A program made the position numbers and the translations under genes. A stretch of 19,424 nt of DNA from JAENVT01 sp031412355 (GTDB lineage Bacteria > Actinomycetota > Acidimicrobiia > Acidimicrobiales > Ilumatobacteraceae): contig JANOCR010000331.1 in the NCBI GenBank assembly GCA_031412355.1, positions 1-19,424 on the forward strand, in the 5' to 3' direction. Positions 1-8,425 of the stretch are shown here, one piece after another. Every line of letters starts with the position of its first letter. Position 1 is the stretch's first letter. Below the pieces are notes generated by a model that was not told the DNA's origin, did not search any database, and saw only the letters and a program-made list of their open reading frames with translations.

Positions 1-3000
1 CGCCTATGCGGCCGGCTACGACTTCATGACCGACGGTGCCAGTTCGGTACGCCTCGCGCTGGAGAGTTCGCTGGCGTCGGCCAACGGCGCTCCGGCGACC
101 GTGACCGGGCCCCTCCTCGACAGCACATGGAGCGGTGCCGACCTGCTCGGAGACCTCTCAGCACCTGTGCCGCCGTCGATCACCGCGATCTTCGGGCATG
201 CCGACCACAGGGCGTTTGAGTCCGCAGCCGGAGATGGACTGCTTGCCGCAGCACTTGCGGCAACCCTGCCCGACGGTGCCCGGCTGGTCTTCTCCATGGG
301 GTGCCATTCCGGCCTTGCCGTCTCCGACGCAACGGTGGGTGGAGGCCCAGCGGCCAACGACCTCGCCTCATCGCTGACCGCCCGGGGTGCGGCCTATGTG
401 GCCACGACCGGCTATGGCTACGGAGATCAGGTCAGCATCGGGCTGCAGGAACGTTTGATGACACTGTTCGCCGGGCAACTCGATGGTGCCGTGTCGCTGG
501 GTGACGCGCTTCGCAACGCCAAGCAGCAGTACTTCGGCAGTCAAGGGTTGTACGGCGCATACGACGAGAAGGCGTTGTCGAGCACGATCTTGTACGGCCT
601 GCCGATGTTCGCCGTCGGCACAGTGCGGCCGATCAGGCCAACACCCCCGAACGAGACGACCGCCCCGGTGCCCGGCGCTGCGGGCCTGTCGTCATCGCCC
701 TACAGCCAGGACTTCACGTTCGGGCCTGCAAAGACCAGTGACATCGGCCAGTGGTTCGAAGCCGACACCGGCTCCGGACCACAACTGCCGCAGATCACCG
801 CCAGCCGACCGGTGCAACCGAGAGCCGAACTCGATGTCACCGCAGCGGCCGCCGACAACTCGTTGCTGCCGGCCCATGGTGCCGTGGTCAGCGGTCTGCG
901 TACGGGTCAGGTCGTGCCCAACTTCGACGCAGCATTCAGTCGCCCGACGCTCGACAATGCTGCCGGCGAACCCGAAGCGGTCAACTCCGTTGCGACGTTC
1001 CCCACGCGATTGGCCGGTGTCACAACGGTCAGCGACACCCAAGGCCTGGTCGGTCCCGATGGAGTCGCTCAACGGCAGAAGCTCGTGCTGATCCCCGGGC
1101 AGTTCTTGTCTGTGTCACCCAACGACCCTGTAGGTCGGGGCACTCAGGTGCTGTACGACCGGATGGCCGGCGACATCTATTACTCGGATTCGACCGACTG
1201 GACTGCGCCGAAGGTCGGCGACGTCGTACTGCGGCGTTCGCCCGGCGACACATTCGCCGGTGTCTCGGTCTCGGCCAGCGATGCTTCTGGTATCCACCGC
1301 GCTGTGGCTCTCTACCAGGCCGGCGCCGATTGGCTGACCCTCGATCTCGGGGCCAGCGGCGGCTCGTTCGTCGGATCATTGGCGGTACCGGCTGGGATCG
1401 CCAACGAACAGATCCGCGTCGTGGTTCAGGTGGTGGACGGAGCCGGCAACGTCTCGTGGGCGGCGAACAAGGGCCCCGGCTTCGCACCCACGCCACCGCC
1501 TCCGCCGGCTCCGACCGTGGCGTTGTCGCCCGTCGCCCCCGCATCAGGCTGGTTCTCCGCCCCGCCGCAGATCACCGTCACCGGTTCAGCCTCGGAGACG
1601 TTCGAGGTGTCGATCGACGGTGCGCCGAGGCTGCAGTACATCGCCCCGTTCGTGCCGGGTGGTCTCGGCAACGGTTCGCACGTCGTCGAGGTGACGGGCT
1701 CCAACGGTGGAACCGCCAATGTGACGTTGCGGATCGACACCACGCCGCCACAGATCGCCGCCGCTCTCTCACCGGCGTCGAATGCTGCGGGCTGGCGTAA
1801 CACGGCCACGACCGCAACGTTCACGTGCACCGACTCCGTGTCGGGAATCGCCAGTTGCCCGCCACCGCAATCGACGGGACTGCAAGAGGGTACGGACCTC
1901 GTGCTCACTGGAACCGCGACCGACCGCGCCGGCCTCACGACGACGGTATCCGAAACCGTCAAGGTCGACCGCACGGCCCCAGCAACTCCCGTCGTCGCGC
2001 TTGAGCCGGCCTCGCGGCCGATCGATCAGACGACCAGCATCACAGCGACATCGTCTGATGCGCTCTCGGGGCTGGCCGGTGGCGAGTGGTGGATCGGTGC
2101 CGATCCCGGCACCGGAAGCGCGACATCGCTGTCGTTGATAGCTGGAACGCTGACCGGCACGATTCCTTCGACACTGACGGCCGGCATCCACATCGTGTCG
2201 GTACGCGCCCGCGACATCGCCGGCAACTGGAGTGCTATCGGCACCGCAGAACTGACGGTGACGCCGCCGGCCAACTCGACACCAACGGCGACGCCGCAAT
2301 CGGTGACGACCGACGAGGACACTCCGAAGCCGATCGTGCTCGGCGGCACCGACCCGAATCTAGGCGACACGCTGTCGTTCGCCATCGTCACACCGCCCGC
2401 GCACGGGACGCTGACGGGCTCGGGCGCCGACCGCACGTACAGCCCGTCGGCCAACTACAACGGGCCCGACTCGTTCACGTTCACCGTCGACGACGGACTT
2501 GCAACATCCGCTCCGGCCACGGTCTCGATCACCGTGTCGCCGGCGAACGACGCTCCGGTGGCCGAGCCTGTGCTGGTATCGACTCCTCGCAACGTTGCCG
2601 CCGAGGTGGCATTGTCCGCCACTGACGTCGACGACGACGTCTTGACGTTCGCTGTCGTTACTGGACCTGCGCACGGCACGTTGTCGGGCTCGGGTGCACT
2701 GCGTACGTACACGCCCGACGCCGACTACGACGGCCCGGATTCCTTCACGTACAAGGCCAACGACACCACCGTCGATTCGAACACCGCGACTGTTTCGATC
2801 ATCGTGGTCGCAACGAACCGGCCCCCCACGGCCATCGCCGCGGCGGTGTCCACCCCCGAAGACGTAGCGATGCCGTTGACGTTGTCGGGTAACGATCCCG
2901 ACGGAGACACGTTGACGTTCGCGATCGTCACACCGCCCGCACACGGAACGCTGACGGGCTCTGGCGCCGACCGCACGTACAGCCCGTCGGCCAACTACAA

Positions 3001-4045
3001 CGGTCCCGACTCGTTCACGTTCACCGTCGACGACGGACTTGCTACATCCGCTCCGGCCACGGTCTCGATCACCGTCTCTCCGGTGAACGACACCCCCGTC
3101 GCCAACGCGGTCACGATGACGGCCATTTCCGGGCAGCCGACACCGGTGACCCTTTCGGGCACCGATGTCGACGGCGATGCACTGACATTCGTCATCACCG
3201 CGGCGCCGGCTCATGGCACCCTCAGCGGTACGGGGCCCACCTTCACCTACACGAGTGCCGCCGGCTACGCCGGCGCCGACTCGTTCCTGTACGCCGTCAG
3301 CGATGGCCAGAGTCAGTCGCCAAACGTCACCGCGTCGATCACAGTCGCCGCACCCGCGAACGGCCTCACGCTGTCGGTGGCCAATAATCCGTCGAGAACG
3401 TCGAACGCCCGACCGTTGGCCGGCGCAGTGCTGAGTGCGGGCGTCAGCGCCTACATCTTCGCCGGCACCACGCAACTCGCCGGTGTGCGACAGGTGACGT
3501 TCGCGCTTGATGGCACAGCGTTCACGTCCGACCGGTCGACCCCGTTCGACTTCGCCGGCACGTCCGGCCGACGGCCATGTCGATCGTGTGCGTACGACGC
3601 GTACCCGTTCGAGTCGAACCTACTGACGCTGGGAACCCACCGCATCACCGCGACGGCAATCCTGAGCAATGGCCAACGAGTCGTGCTCGACGCCACGTTC
3701 ACGGTTGCCGACACCACGCCTCACAGCCTTGCGGTGTCGTCGTCGTCGAACCATTCGTTGCCCACACCACTCGCCGGCGCAACGTTGACCGGCCGGCAGT
3801 TCATCTTCCTTGCTGCCGCCGACGACCCGATCGCCGGTCTGCGAAGGGTGACGTTCGTCCTCAACGGCAGGACCATCGCCACAGATTCCTCGGCGCCGTA
3901 CGACGCGTCCGGTACCCGGCGAGGCGTGCCACTGGGGATCGACACGCTGCGCATGCGGAACGGCAATCACCGACTCGTCGCGATCGTCGAGTTGCAAGGT
4001 GGCGGCCGGCTCAGGTTCACTGACGACTTCCAGGTCGCCAATTGA
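1..4045 (+). CDS. C25 (gingipain-like) peptidase domain with Ig-like repeat tail, 5'-truncated
   Basis: The reading frame is open from base 2, so the N-terminus lies outside the window; the first in-frame ATG, at 26, is internal. Numbering from that Met gives 1339 residues. Residues about 1-200 resemble the C-terminal part of a clan CD cysteine peptidase: a candidate catalytic His58 in FGHAD and Cys93 in SMGCHSG are each preceded by a hydrophobic strand, as in gingipain/C25 proteins. Next come Ig/Big-like modules (about 390-745), four cadherin-like tandem modules of 90-91 residues (about 750-1110) with TDxDGDxLTF and PAHGTLxG motifs, and two related C-terminal modules of about 110 residues. 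The first of those carries an inserted CRSC segment. No LPXTG motif or C-terminal membrane helix is visible. I infer an exported peptidase or adhesin. The peptidase family call rests on motifs read by eye, and a CHAT-type fold is an alternative. Confidence 0.75.
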   Translation, partial: AYAAGYDFMTDGASSVRLALESSLASANGAPATVTGPLLDSTWSGADLLGDLSAPVPPSITAIFGHADHRAFESAAGDGLLAAALAATLPDGARLVFSMGCHSGLAVSDATVGGGPAANDLASSLTARGAAYVATTGYGYGDQVSIGLQERLMTLFAGQLDGAVSLGDALRNAKQQYFGSQGLYGAYDEKALSSTILYGLPMFAVGTVRPIRPTPPNETTAPVPGAAGLSSSPYSQDFTFGPAKTSDIGQWFEADTGSGPQLPQITASRPVQPRAELDVTAAAADNSLLPAHGAVVSGLRTGQVVPNFDAAFSRPTLDNAAGEPEAVNSVATFPTRLAGVTTVSDTQGLVGPDGVAQRQKLVLIPGQFLSVSPNDPVGRGTQVLYDRMAGDIYYSDSTDWTAPKVGDVVLRRSPGDTFAGVSVSASDASGIHRAVALYQAGADWLTLDLGASGGSFVGSLAVPAGIANEQIRVVVQVVDGAGNVSWAANKGPGFAPTPPPPPAPTVALSPVAPASGWFSAPPQITVTGSASETFEVSIDGAPRLQYIAPFVPGGLGNGSHVVEVTGSNGGTANVTLRIDTTPPQIAAALSPASNAAGWRNTATTATFTCTDSVSGIASCPPPQSTGLQEGTDLVLTGTATDRAGLTTTVSETVKVDRTAPATPVVALEPASRPIDQTTSITATSSDALSGLAGGEWWIGADPGTGSATSLSLIAGTLTGTIPSTLTAGIHIVSVRARDIAGNWSAIGTAELTVTPPANSTPTATPQSVTTDEDTPKPIVLGGTDPNLGDTLSFAIVTPPAHGTLTGSGADRTYSPSANYNGPDSFTFTVDDGLATSAPATVSITVSPANDAPVAEPVLVSTPRNVAAEVALSATDVDDDVLTFAVVTGPAHGTLSGSGALRTYTPDADYDGPDSFTYKANDTTVDSNTATVSIIVVATNRPPTAIAAAVSTPEDVAMPLTLSGNDPDGDTLTFAIVTPPAHGTLTGSGADRTYSPSANYNGPDSFTFTVDDGLATSAPATVSITVSPVNDTPVANAVTMTAISGQPTPVTLSGTDVDGDALTFVITAAPAHGTLSGTGPTFTYTSAAGYAGADSFLYAVSDGQSQSPNVTASITVAAPANGLTLSVANNPSRTSNARPLAGAVLSAGVSAYIFAGTTQLAGVRQVTFALDGTAFTSDRSTPFDFAGTSGRRPCRSCAYDAYPFESNLLTLGTHRITATAILSNGQRVVLDATFTVADTTPHSLAVSSSSNHSLPTPLAGATLTGRQFIFLAAADDPIAGLRRVTFVLNGRTIATDSSAPYDASGTRRGVPLGIDTLRMRNGNHRLVAIVELQGGGRLRFTDDFQVAN
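2273..3358 (+). repeat. Four tandem cadherin/Big-like modules, about 270 bp each
   Basis: Module boundaries recur at an Asn codon at 2273, 2546, 2816 and 3086, giving units of 273, 270, 270 and about 273 bp inside the peptidase gene. Each encodes the same pattern: xPVA, then DxDGDxLTF, PAHGTL, YxGxDSFxYxxxDG and TVSITV. Modules 1 and 3 are nearly identical between 2381-2543 and 2921-3083; modules 2 and 4 are clearly diverged. Modules of this kind usually form Ig/cadherin-like beta-sandwiches in large surface proteins. Confidence 0.85.
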
Positions 4046-4054
4046 CAGCAACCG

Positions 4055-7000
4055 TCAGGAGCCAGGTGGCGCGGCCACAACTCCGAGTTCGCCGAGTTGA
4101 ACTAGCGCTGCAGCAACGCGTGCATCGTCGCCATCCATCCGACCAATGCCCATCGACGCCAGTGCGATCTCATACGTGAAGCCGTCGACGGTGGCGAGGT
4201 CGAGCGCTGTTTCGAACGACTTGCGCGCCTCGGTCTCACGACCGGCCAGCAGCAGCGCGCGGGCCCGCAGCCGCGCCAACGTCGCTGGGAGCACTGGAAC
4301 CTTTCCGAGCGCGCTGACTGCCTTCGCGGCGGCGTCCGCAGCGGCGATCGCCGCCGAGAAATCGCCCGCAATGACATGGATCTCGACGACGCGCACGAGA
4401 GAGTCGGCCACTAAGTCGTCCGCCTTCAGCTCGCGGAATCCCGTCAGCGCTTCGGACTGCAGGCGTAGTGCATCAGCGGTCCTTCCCTGCCACGCGGCAA
4501 TACGGGAGAGCCCGCTGGTCGTCGTCAGCAGGCCGTGGGGATAGTTTGCCGCCTGAGTCACCCGTCGCGCCCGCGTGAGCAGACCCTCCGCAGCCTCGAG
4601 GTGGAACTGCAGAGTCAGGATCTCTGCAAGGTTGTTGTCGGCCATGGCCGCGCCCATCACGTCGCCGGCGCGCTGGTAGCGCTCAGAGCTGGCTCGGAAG
4701 TCGGCCAGTGCATCGAGTGCACGGCATTCCCCCCAGGCGCTCACGCCGCGGTTGAGGAAGAGATTGGCGAGCCCGATCGAGTCATCGAGTTCGGTGAGCA
4801 GCGCCAACGCTGCGCGCTCGTGGTCGGCACGCTCGGGAAGTCCGAGGCAGGTGCAGCACCACTCGGCGAGCAAATGGGCCTGGGCGAGCAGGCGCCGGTC
4901 GTCGCTGTGCTCGAAGTCTCGCAGCAGTGTGCGGCTGAGCTCGAGGCATTCCTTCCACTCGCCAAGGAAGTTCCGGATGGTCGCCCGGGAAAGTCGGAGG
5001 TGTCCGGCGGCATTGGAGTCGGAGCACGTCTTGAGAGCCCGGGCAGTGGTCACCAGCGCTGACCGGTAGCGCCCGAGCTTTTCCAAAATCCGTGTGCGGT
5101 CCACCGCGATCAGCGCACGCTCTCGCCCATCAACGAGCTGAGCTGCCTGAGCCAGGGCGTCCAATGCCGACTCCGGATGCCCGGCTCGCTCGGCGGCAAA
5201 GGCCAAGCGGCGGAGGGTGGCGCAGCAATCCACCGGTGAAGCATCGGTTTGGCGCTGTGCGACGAGAACATCGCATAGCAACGACTCGGCGATCTCCATA
5301 GCACCGACCAGCACTGCGGCCTCCGCCGCCTCGCGGTTCCAGCGGATGATCCGGTTCGGCACGCCCGAGCCGGTGGCGTGAAAGGCCAGCGCCGACACTG
5401 GGTCAGCGACGGGAACGGAATCCCCCCACTGTTCGATCACGTCGCCGGCGAGTTGGTGGACTGCACGGCGCCGGCGAAGCGACAGGCCCTCGTACGCAGC
5501 AACCCTGACCATGTCATGTCGGAATCGCACGGTGTCGTCACCAAGCACCACCAGGTCGCCCAGCTCGCGTTCCCAGGTTTCCGCGGCGGTGAGATCGGGC
5601 CGGTTCAGGACCCGGCTGGCGAGGGCCCGGCTCATGGTCGAGCCGAGTACCGATGCATCACGAATGAGTTCACGCCCGGTGATCGCAAGGCGATCGATGC
5701 GCGCCGCGAGAACGCGCTCCACGGTTTCGGGATATGCAACGGTCGAGCGCGCCGACGGGTTCGTCATGGACCGGGCGAGCTCGATGAGATAGAGCGGATT
5801 CCCCGCGGCCGAATCTCTGAGCTTCGACAGCGTTGCGTCGCTCGCAACGCTCGGTGGCAGTTCGCGCAGCAGTAGCTGATCGGCGAACTCGCTGTCGATA
5901 GCGGCCAACTCGATAGTGGTCACCGGTGATGGTGACCACCCCTCGGGGCGCCTAGTCACCACGATGGCCATCGGGGGGTCCAGCATGCCGACGAGAACCT
6001 CGGCCAATGCCCTCGATGCCTCGTCGATCCAATGAATGTCCTCGAAGACGATCACCGAGTCGCGCCCGGCCAGAGCCACGATCAGTTCGGAGACGACGAG
6101 GCGCAGCCGATCGGTGCGAAACGCCGGGTCCAGTGCTTCGACCTCGTCGGTCATCGCGACCCGTGCGCCGACGACGTCGGCGATGAGAGGAAGCCACGGC
6201 GTGAGCTCGGGTGCTATCTCGTCGACTGCCGACGAGATCGAGACGCCTGCCGTTGCATCGTCGGCTCGCGAGTCGATACCCATAGCCGCACGTATCAGGC
6301 GGCGGAACGGTAGGTATGGCGAGCCGATCTCGTGGGGCTCGGAACGCATGACGAACCACCGGCGACCACTCTCGAGACGTCGCGCCTCCTGCCACAGCCG
6401 GGTCTTGCCAACCCCCGCCTCGCCCACCAGTTCAACCACCCCACCAGCGGCAATCCCCTGCATGAGTTGAGCCAATTCCTGGTCGCGCCCGACCATTGGC
6501 GGATCCGAGGCCTCGGCATGGTGCCCATCGCTGGTGTGTTCGTCGACGACGTGGCCGACCACGAACGCCTGGACCGGAGCCCGCTTTCCCTTCACCAGGA
6601 ACGGGTCCAAGGGTGTCCACGCGAATCGACCTGGACACGTGTCATACAACCGCTCGCCGGCGATGATCTCGCCGGGGGCAGCCTTCGCCATCAGCCGAGC
6701 GGCAAGGTTGGTTGCATCGCCCATGACGATGTAGGTGCATCGCTGGTGGTGGCCCATGTCGCCGACGAAGACGACTCCGAGATTGGCCCCGATGCGCAGC
6801 GGCGCAGGAGTCTCGTCTGCGATGCGTCGAAGCACACGCAACAGACGCTCGCCGTCGCGCTCGGTCGCGGTCGGTGCTCCGGCAATCAGCGTCCATCGCA
6901 CCGAGTTGGCCTCGGCCTGGGTCTCGAGCCAACACACATCGAGGTCGGCCGACGCTCGATCGACGATCTCGGTGATCTCGGCCAGACGACTGTGCACACC

Positions 7001-7834
7001 TTCGGTGCCAACTTGTGCAAGGAGATCGTCGGTTCCGTTGAGCCGGACGAACGACATCGCAACCTGCTTGAGCTCTCCCGAACGGTGACCGCTGTCGACG
7101 AGTGAACCGAACTGGGTCGGCAGCAGCCTGGCCGTGTGAACATCGACGTTCGTGGGGCGTGGTCGGAAACCGGGAGGTCGTGCCAGGGTGTGCGACCCCA
7201 CGCGTGGGAGATTCAGGCGTAGTGCCCCGTCGGCGTTGCGGCGGGTCACCCAGGATGGCGGAAGGGCAGCGGCGAGCCGATCGTTGATCAGCGCTTCGCC
7301 CGCGTTTGCGGCTGCCTCGAGTTGAGCCATTGCCGTGCTCACCGGCCCGGCCACGACCAGCGCCCGGCGCGTGTTGCCGAGCAGGTAGTACGCCTGCTCG
7401 CCAGTGGCCATTCCGCACGACATGCGCAGCCTGGCATCGCCGCCGGGAGTCACGATCCGGCCGTCGGCAGCCATGAACCGAAACATCTCGGCGGTCGATG
7501 CAGCTGCGCGCCGCTCGTGGTCGACGCCGGCGAACAGCACCACCATGGCATCGCCGCCGAACTCGAGAACATCGCCGCCGCCCCGGAACACCTGACTGAT
7601 CAAACCGTTGAACACGGTGTTGAGGACATCGTTGATGTGCTCTGCGCCACTGCGTCCGAGGCGGGCCAGACGTTCGGTGAGTTTCGTGAAACCTGAGATG
7701 TCGAAGAACGCGAGCGTGCCCTCGACCTCTCGCCACCCCGATGTTGGCGCGGCGTTCAGCACACTCACTGCCAGGTCCGACACGTAGGCGTGCGGAGACC
7801 ATCGCGATTCTCCGATAACCATGCGCGCCGCCAT
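4055..7834 (-). CDS. Soluble-adenylyl-cyclase-like protein: two class III cyclase domains, STAND ATPase, TPR tail
   Basis: The protein has 1259 residues from the ATG at 7834. Cyclase domain 1 (about 35-160) has both metal-binding aspartates, Asp45 in FFDISGFT and Asp95 in EFGGDAM, but lacks the NxxxR motif. Domain 2 (about 255-425) lacks the aspartates but has the complementary MGDATNLAAR motif (Asn376, Arg380). One composite active site is therefore expected, as in ADCY10-type cyclases. An ATPase follows, with Walker A GEAGVGKT (Lys477) and Walker B VIVFED (about 594-599), then a winged-helix-like linker and TPR-like helices from about 890 to the end. The usual adenine-recognition Lys and Thr/Asp are replaced by Glu91 and Ile369. 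Many actinobacteria carry large cyclase/ATPase regulators of this type. The start was chosen because a -35/-10 pair ends just upstream of 7834; the ATG at 7822 is possible, and a longer form from 7933 would run through that promoter. The gene is divergent from a PycTM-like gene. Confidence 0.85.
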   Translation of the reverse strand: MAARMVIGESRWSPHAYVSDLAVSVLNAAPTSGWREVEGTLAFFDISGFTKLTERLARLGRSGAEHINDVLNTVFNGLISQVFRGGGDVLEFGGDAMVVLFAGVDHERRAAASTAEMFRFMAADGRIVTPGGDARLRMSCGMATGEQAYYLLGNTRRALVVAGPVSTAMAQLEAAANAGEALINDRLAAALPPSWVTRRNADGALRLNLPRVGSHTLARPPGFRPRPTNVDVHTARLLPTQFGSLVDSGHRSGELKQVAMSFVRLNGTDDLLAQVGTEGVHSRLAEITEIVDRASADLDVCWLETQAEANSVRWTLIAGAPTATERDGERLLRVLRRIADETPAPLRIGANLGVVFVGDMGHHQRCTYIVMGDATNLAARLMAKAAPGEIIAGERLYDTCPGRFAWTPLDPFLVKGKRAPVQAFVVGHVVDEHTSDGHHAEASDPPMVGRDQELAQLMQGIAAGGVVELVGEAGVGKTRLWQEARRLESGRRWFVMRSEPHEIGSPYLPFRRLIRAAMGIDSRADDATAGVSISSAVDEIAPELTPWLPLIADVVGARVAMTDEVEALDPAFRTDRLRLVVSELIVALAGRDSVIVFEDIHWIDEASRALAEVLVGMLDPPMAIVVTRRPEGWSPSPVTTIELAAIDSEFADQLLLRELPPSVASDATLSKLRDSAAGNPLYLIELARSMTNPSARSTVAYPETVERVLAARIDRLAITGRELIRDASVLGSTMSRALASRVLNRPDLTAAETWERELGDLVVLGDDTVRFRHDMVRVAAYEGLSLRRRRAVHQLAGDVIEQWGDSVPVADPVSALAFHATGSGVPNRIIRWNREAAEAAVLVGAMEIAESLLCDVLVAQRQTDASPVDCCATLRRLAFAAERAGHPESALDALAQAAQLVDGRERALIAVDRTRILEKLGRYRSALVTTARALKTCSDSNAAGHLRLSRATIRNFLGEWKECLELSRTLLRDFEHSDDRRLLAQAHLLAEWCCTCLGLPERADHERAALALLTELDDSIGLANLFLNRGVSAWGECRALDALADFRASSERYQRAGDVMGAAMADNNLAEILTLQFHLEAAEGLLTRARRVTQAANYPHGLLTTTSGLSRIAAWQGRTADALRLQSEALTGFRELKADDLVADSLVRVVEIHVIAGDFSAAIAAADAAAKAVSALGKVPVLPATLARLRARALLLAGRETEARKSFETALDLATVDGFTYEIALASMGIGRMDGDDARVAAALVQLGELGVVAAPPGS

Positions 7835-7843
7835 CCCTCGGCC

Positions 7844-7872
7844 ATCGTTACCTGTGTCACCGGGTAGGTCAA
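7844..7872 (-). promoter_or_regulatory. Probable promoter of the cyclase gene
   Basis: Read on the minus strand, TTGACC (7872-7867) is separated by 17 bp from AACGAT (7849-7844). The expected transcription start falls within a few bases of the ATG at 7834, so the mRNA would be leaderless or nearly so. The -10 matches consensus only in its A2 and T6 positions, so this is a sequence-level guess. Confidence 0.4.
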
Positions 7873-7885
7873 GTGATCCGTGTGC

Positions 7886-7891
7886 TACTTT
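7886..7891 (+). promoter_or_regulatory. Candidate -10 element for the PycTM-like gene
   Basis: TACTTT fits the TANNNT pattern and would place transcription start near 7898, leaving a leader of about 36 nt that contains the ribosome-binding site GGAGGG (7925-7930). No good -35 is visible; its place overlaps the -35 of the opposite promoter, so the two divergent genes could share control. Confidence 0.35.
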
Positions 7892-7933
7892 GCGAGCGAA
7901 GCGACAATTCAACAGCGCCTGGGCGGAGGGCAC

Positions 7934-8425
7934 ATGAGCGACGATTCCTACATCCTTCGGATGCTCGACGAGTGCCGCGACGAGATCAAGATCTCGGATT
8001 CGAAAGCCAGCATCATCTTCGCGGCCGTGGCCACTGCTACCGCCTTGCTGGCGAGTCTTCTACTCGACGGGAGTCAGACGCTGCGCACGAGTGGGGCGGC
8101 CGTGACCACGCTGTCGGCCATCGCTATCGGCACGCTCCTGGCCTCCATGTTGATGCTGGGCCTCGCGGTCACGCCACGCGTTGGACGACCCCAGGCCGGC
8201 AGGGCAAGGTACTTCGAGGAGCAGGCGCAGTTCGAGACACATGAAGCGCTCCTTGCCGCCGTGTCAGCCGACGCGGCTGCTCCTGAGGTTCGTCATGCTC
8301 AACAGTTGCTCATCCTGTCGCGAATCGCCCGCCGAAAGTACGTGCACGTGCGCCGGGCAATGCTGGCGGTTCTGGTAGCCACCGCCGTGATGGGTGTGGC
8401 GGTCCTTGTCAGCGTGGCCCGCTGA
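7934..8425 (+). CDS. Pycsar-effector-like membrane protein (PycTM / DUF5706 type)
   Basis: The protein has 163 residues. The start is set by GGAGGG at 7925-7930 just before the ATG. Residues 10-25 form an amphipathic N-terminal helix with the pattern DEIKISDSKAS leading into the first membrane helix (about 24-44). A second helix spans about 54-80. A charged cytoplasmic segment (81-140) follows, ending in LSRIARRKYVHVRRA, then a third helix (about 142-162). This order (DxKA before helix 1, two close helices, basic IxxRK stretch, terminal helix) and the length fit the PycTM/DUF5706 family. Family members with known function are effectors that impair the membrane on sensing cUMP or cCMP made by a class III cyclase during phage infection. 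The neighbouring divergent gene is a class III cyclase. The family call is motif-based; the defence role is inferred. Confidence 0.7.
   Translation: MSDDSYILRMLDECRDEIKISDSKASIIFAAVATATALLASLLLDGSQTLRTSGAAVTTLSAIAIGTLLASMLMLGLAVTPRVGRPQAGRARYFEEQAQFETHEALLAAVSADAAAPEVRHAQQLLILSRIARRKYVHVRRAMLAVLVATAVMGVAVLVSVAR

Noticed and set aside
2273..3358. Direct repeats that might be read as a CRISPR or satellite array
   Set aside because: The 270-bp periodicity is in frame and encodes beta-sandwich modules; unit size and lack of short repeat/spacer structure exclude CRISPR.
2360..3475. 371-codon minus-strand open frame over the Ig-module region
   Set aside because: Gly/Arg-rich repeats mirror the plus-strand modules; no ribosome-binding site or domain.
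7880..7933. Extended N-terminus of the PycTM-like protein from 7880
   Set aside because: That start lies upstream of the candidate -10 and lacks a Shine-Dalgarno site; GGAGGG directly supports the ATG at 7934, which also gives the family-typical length.
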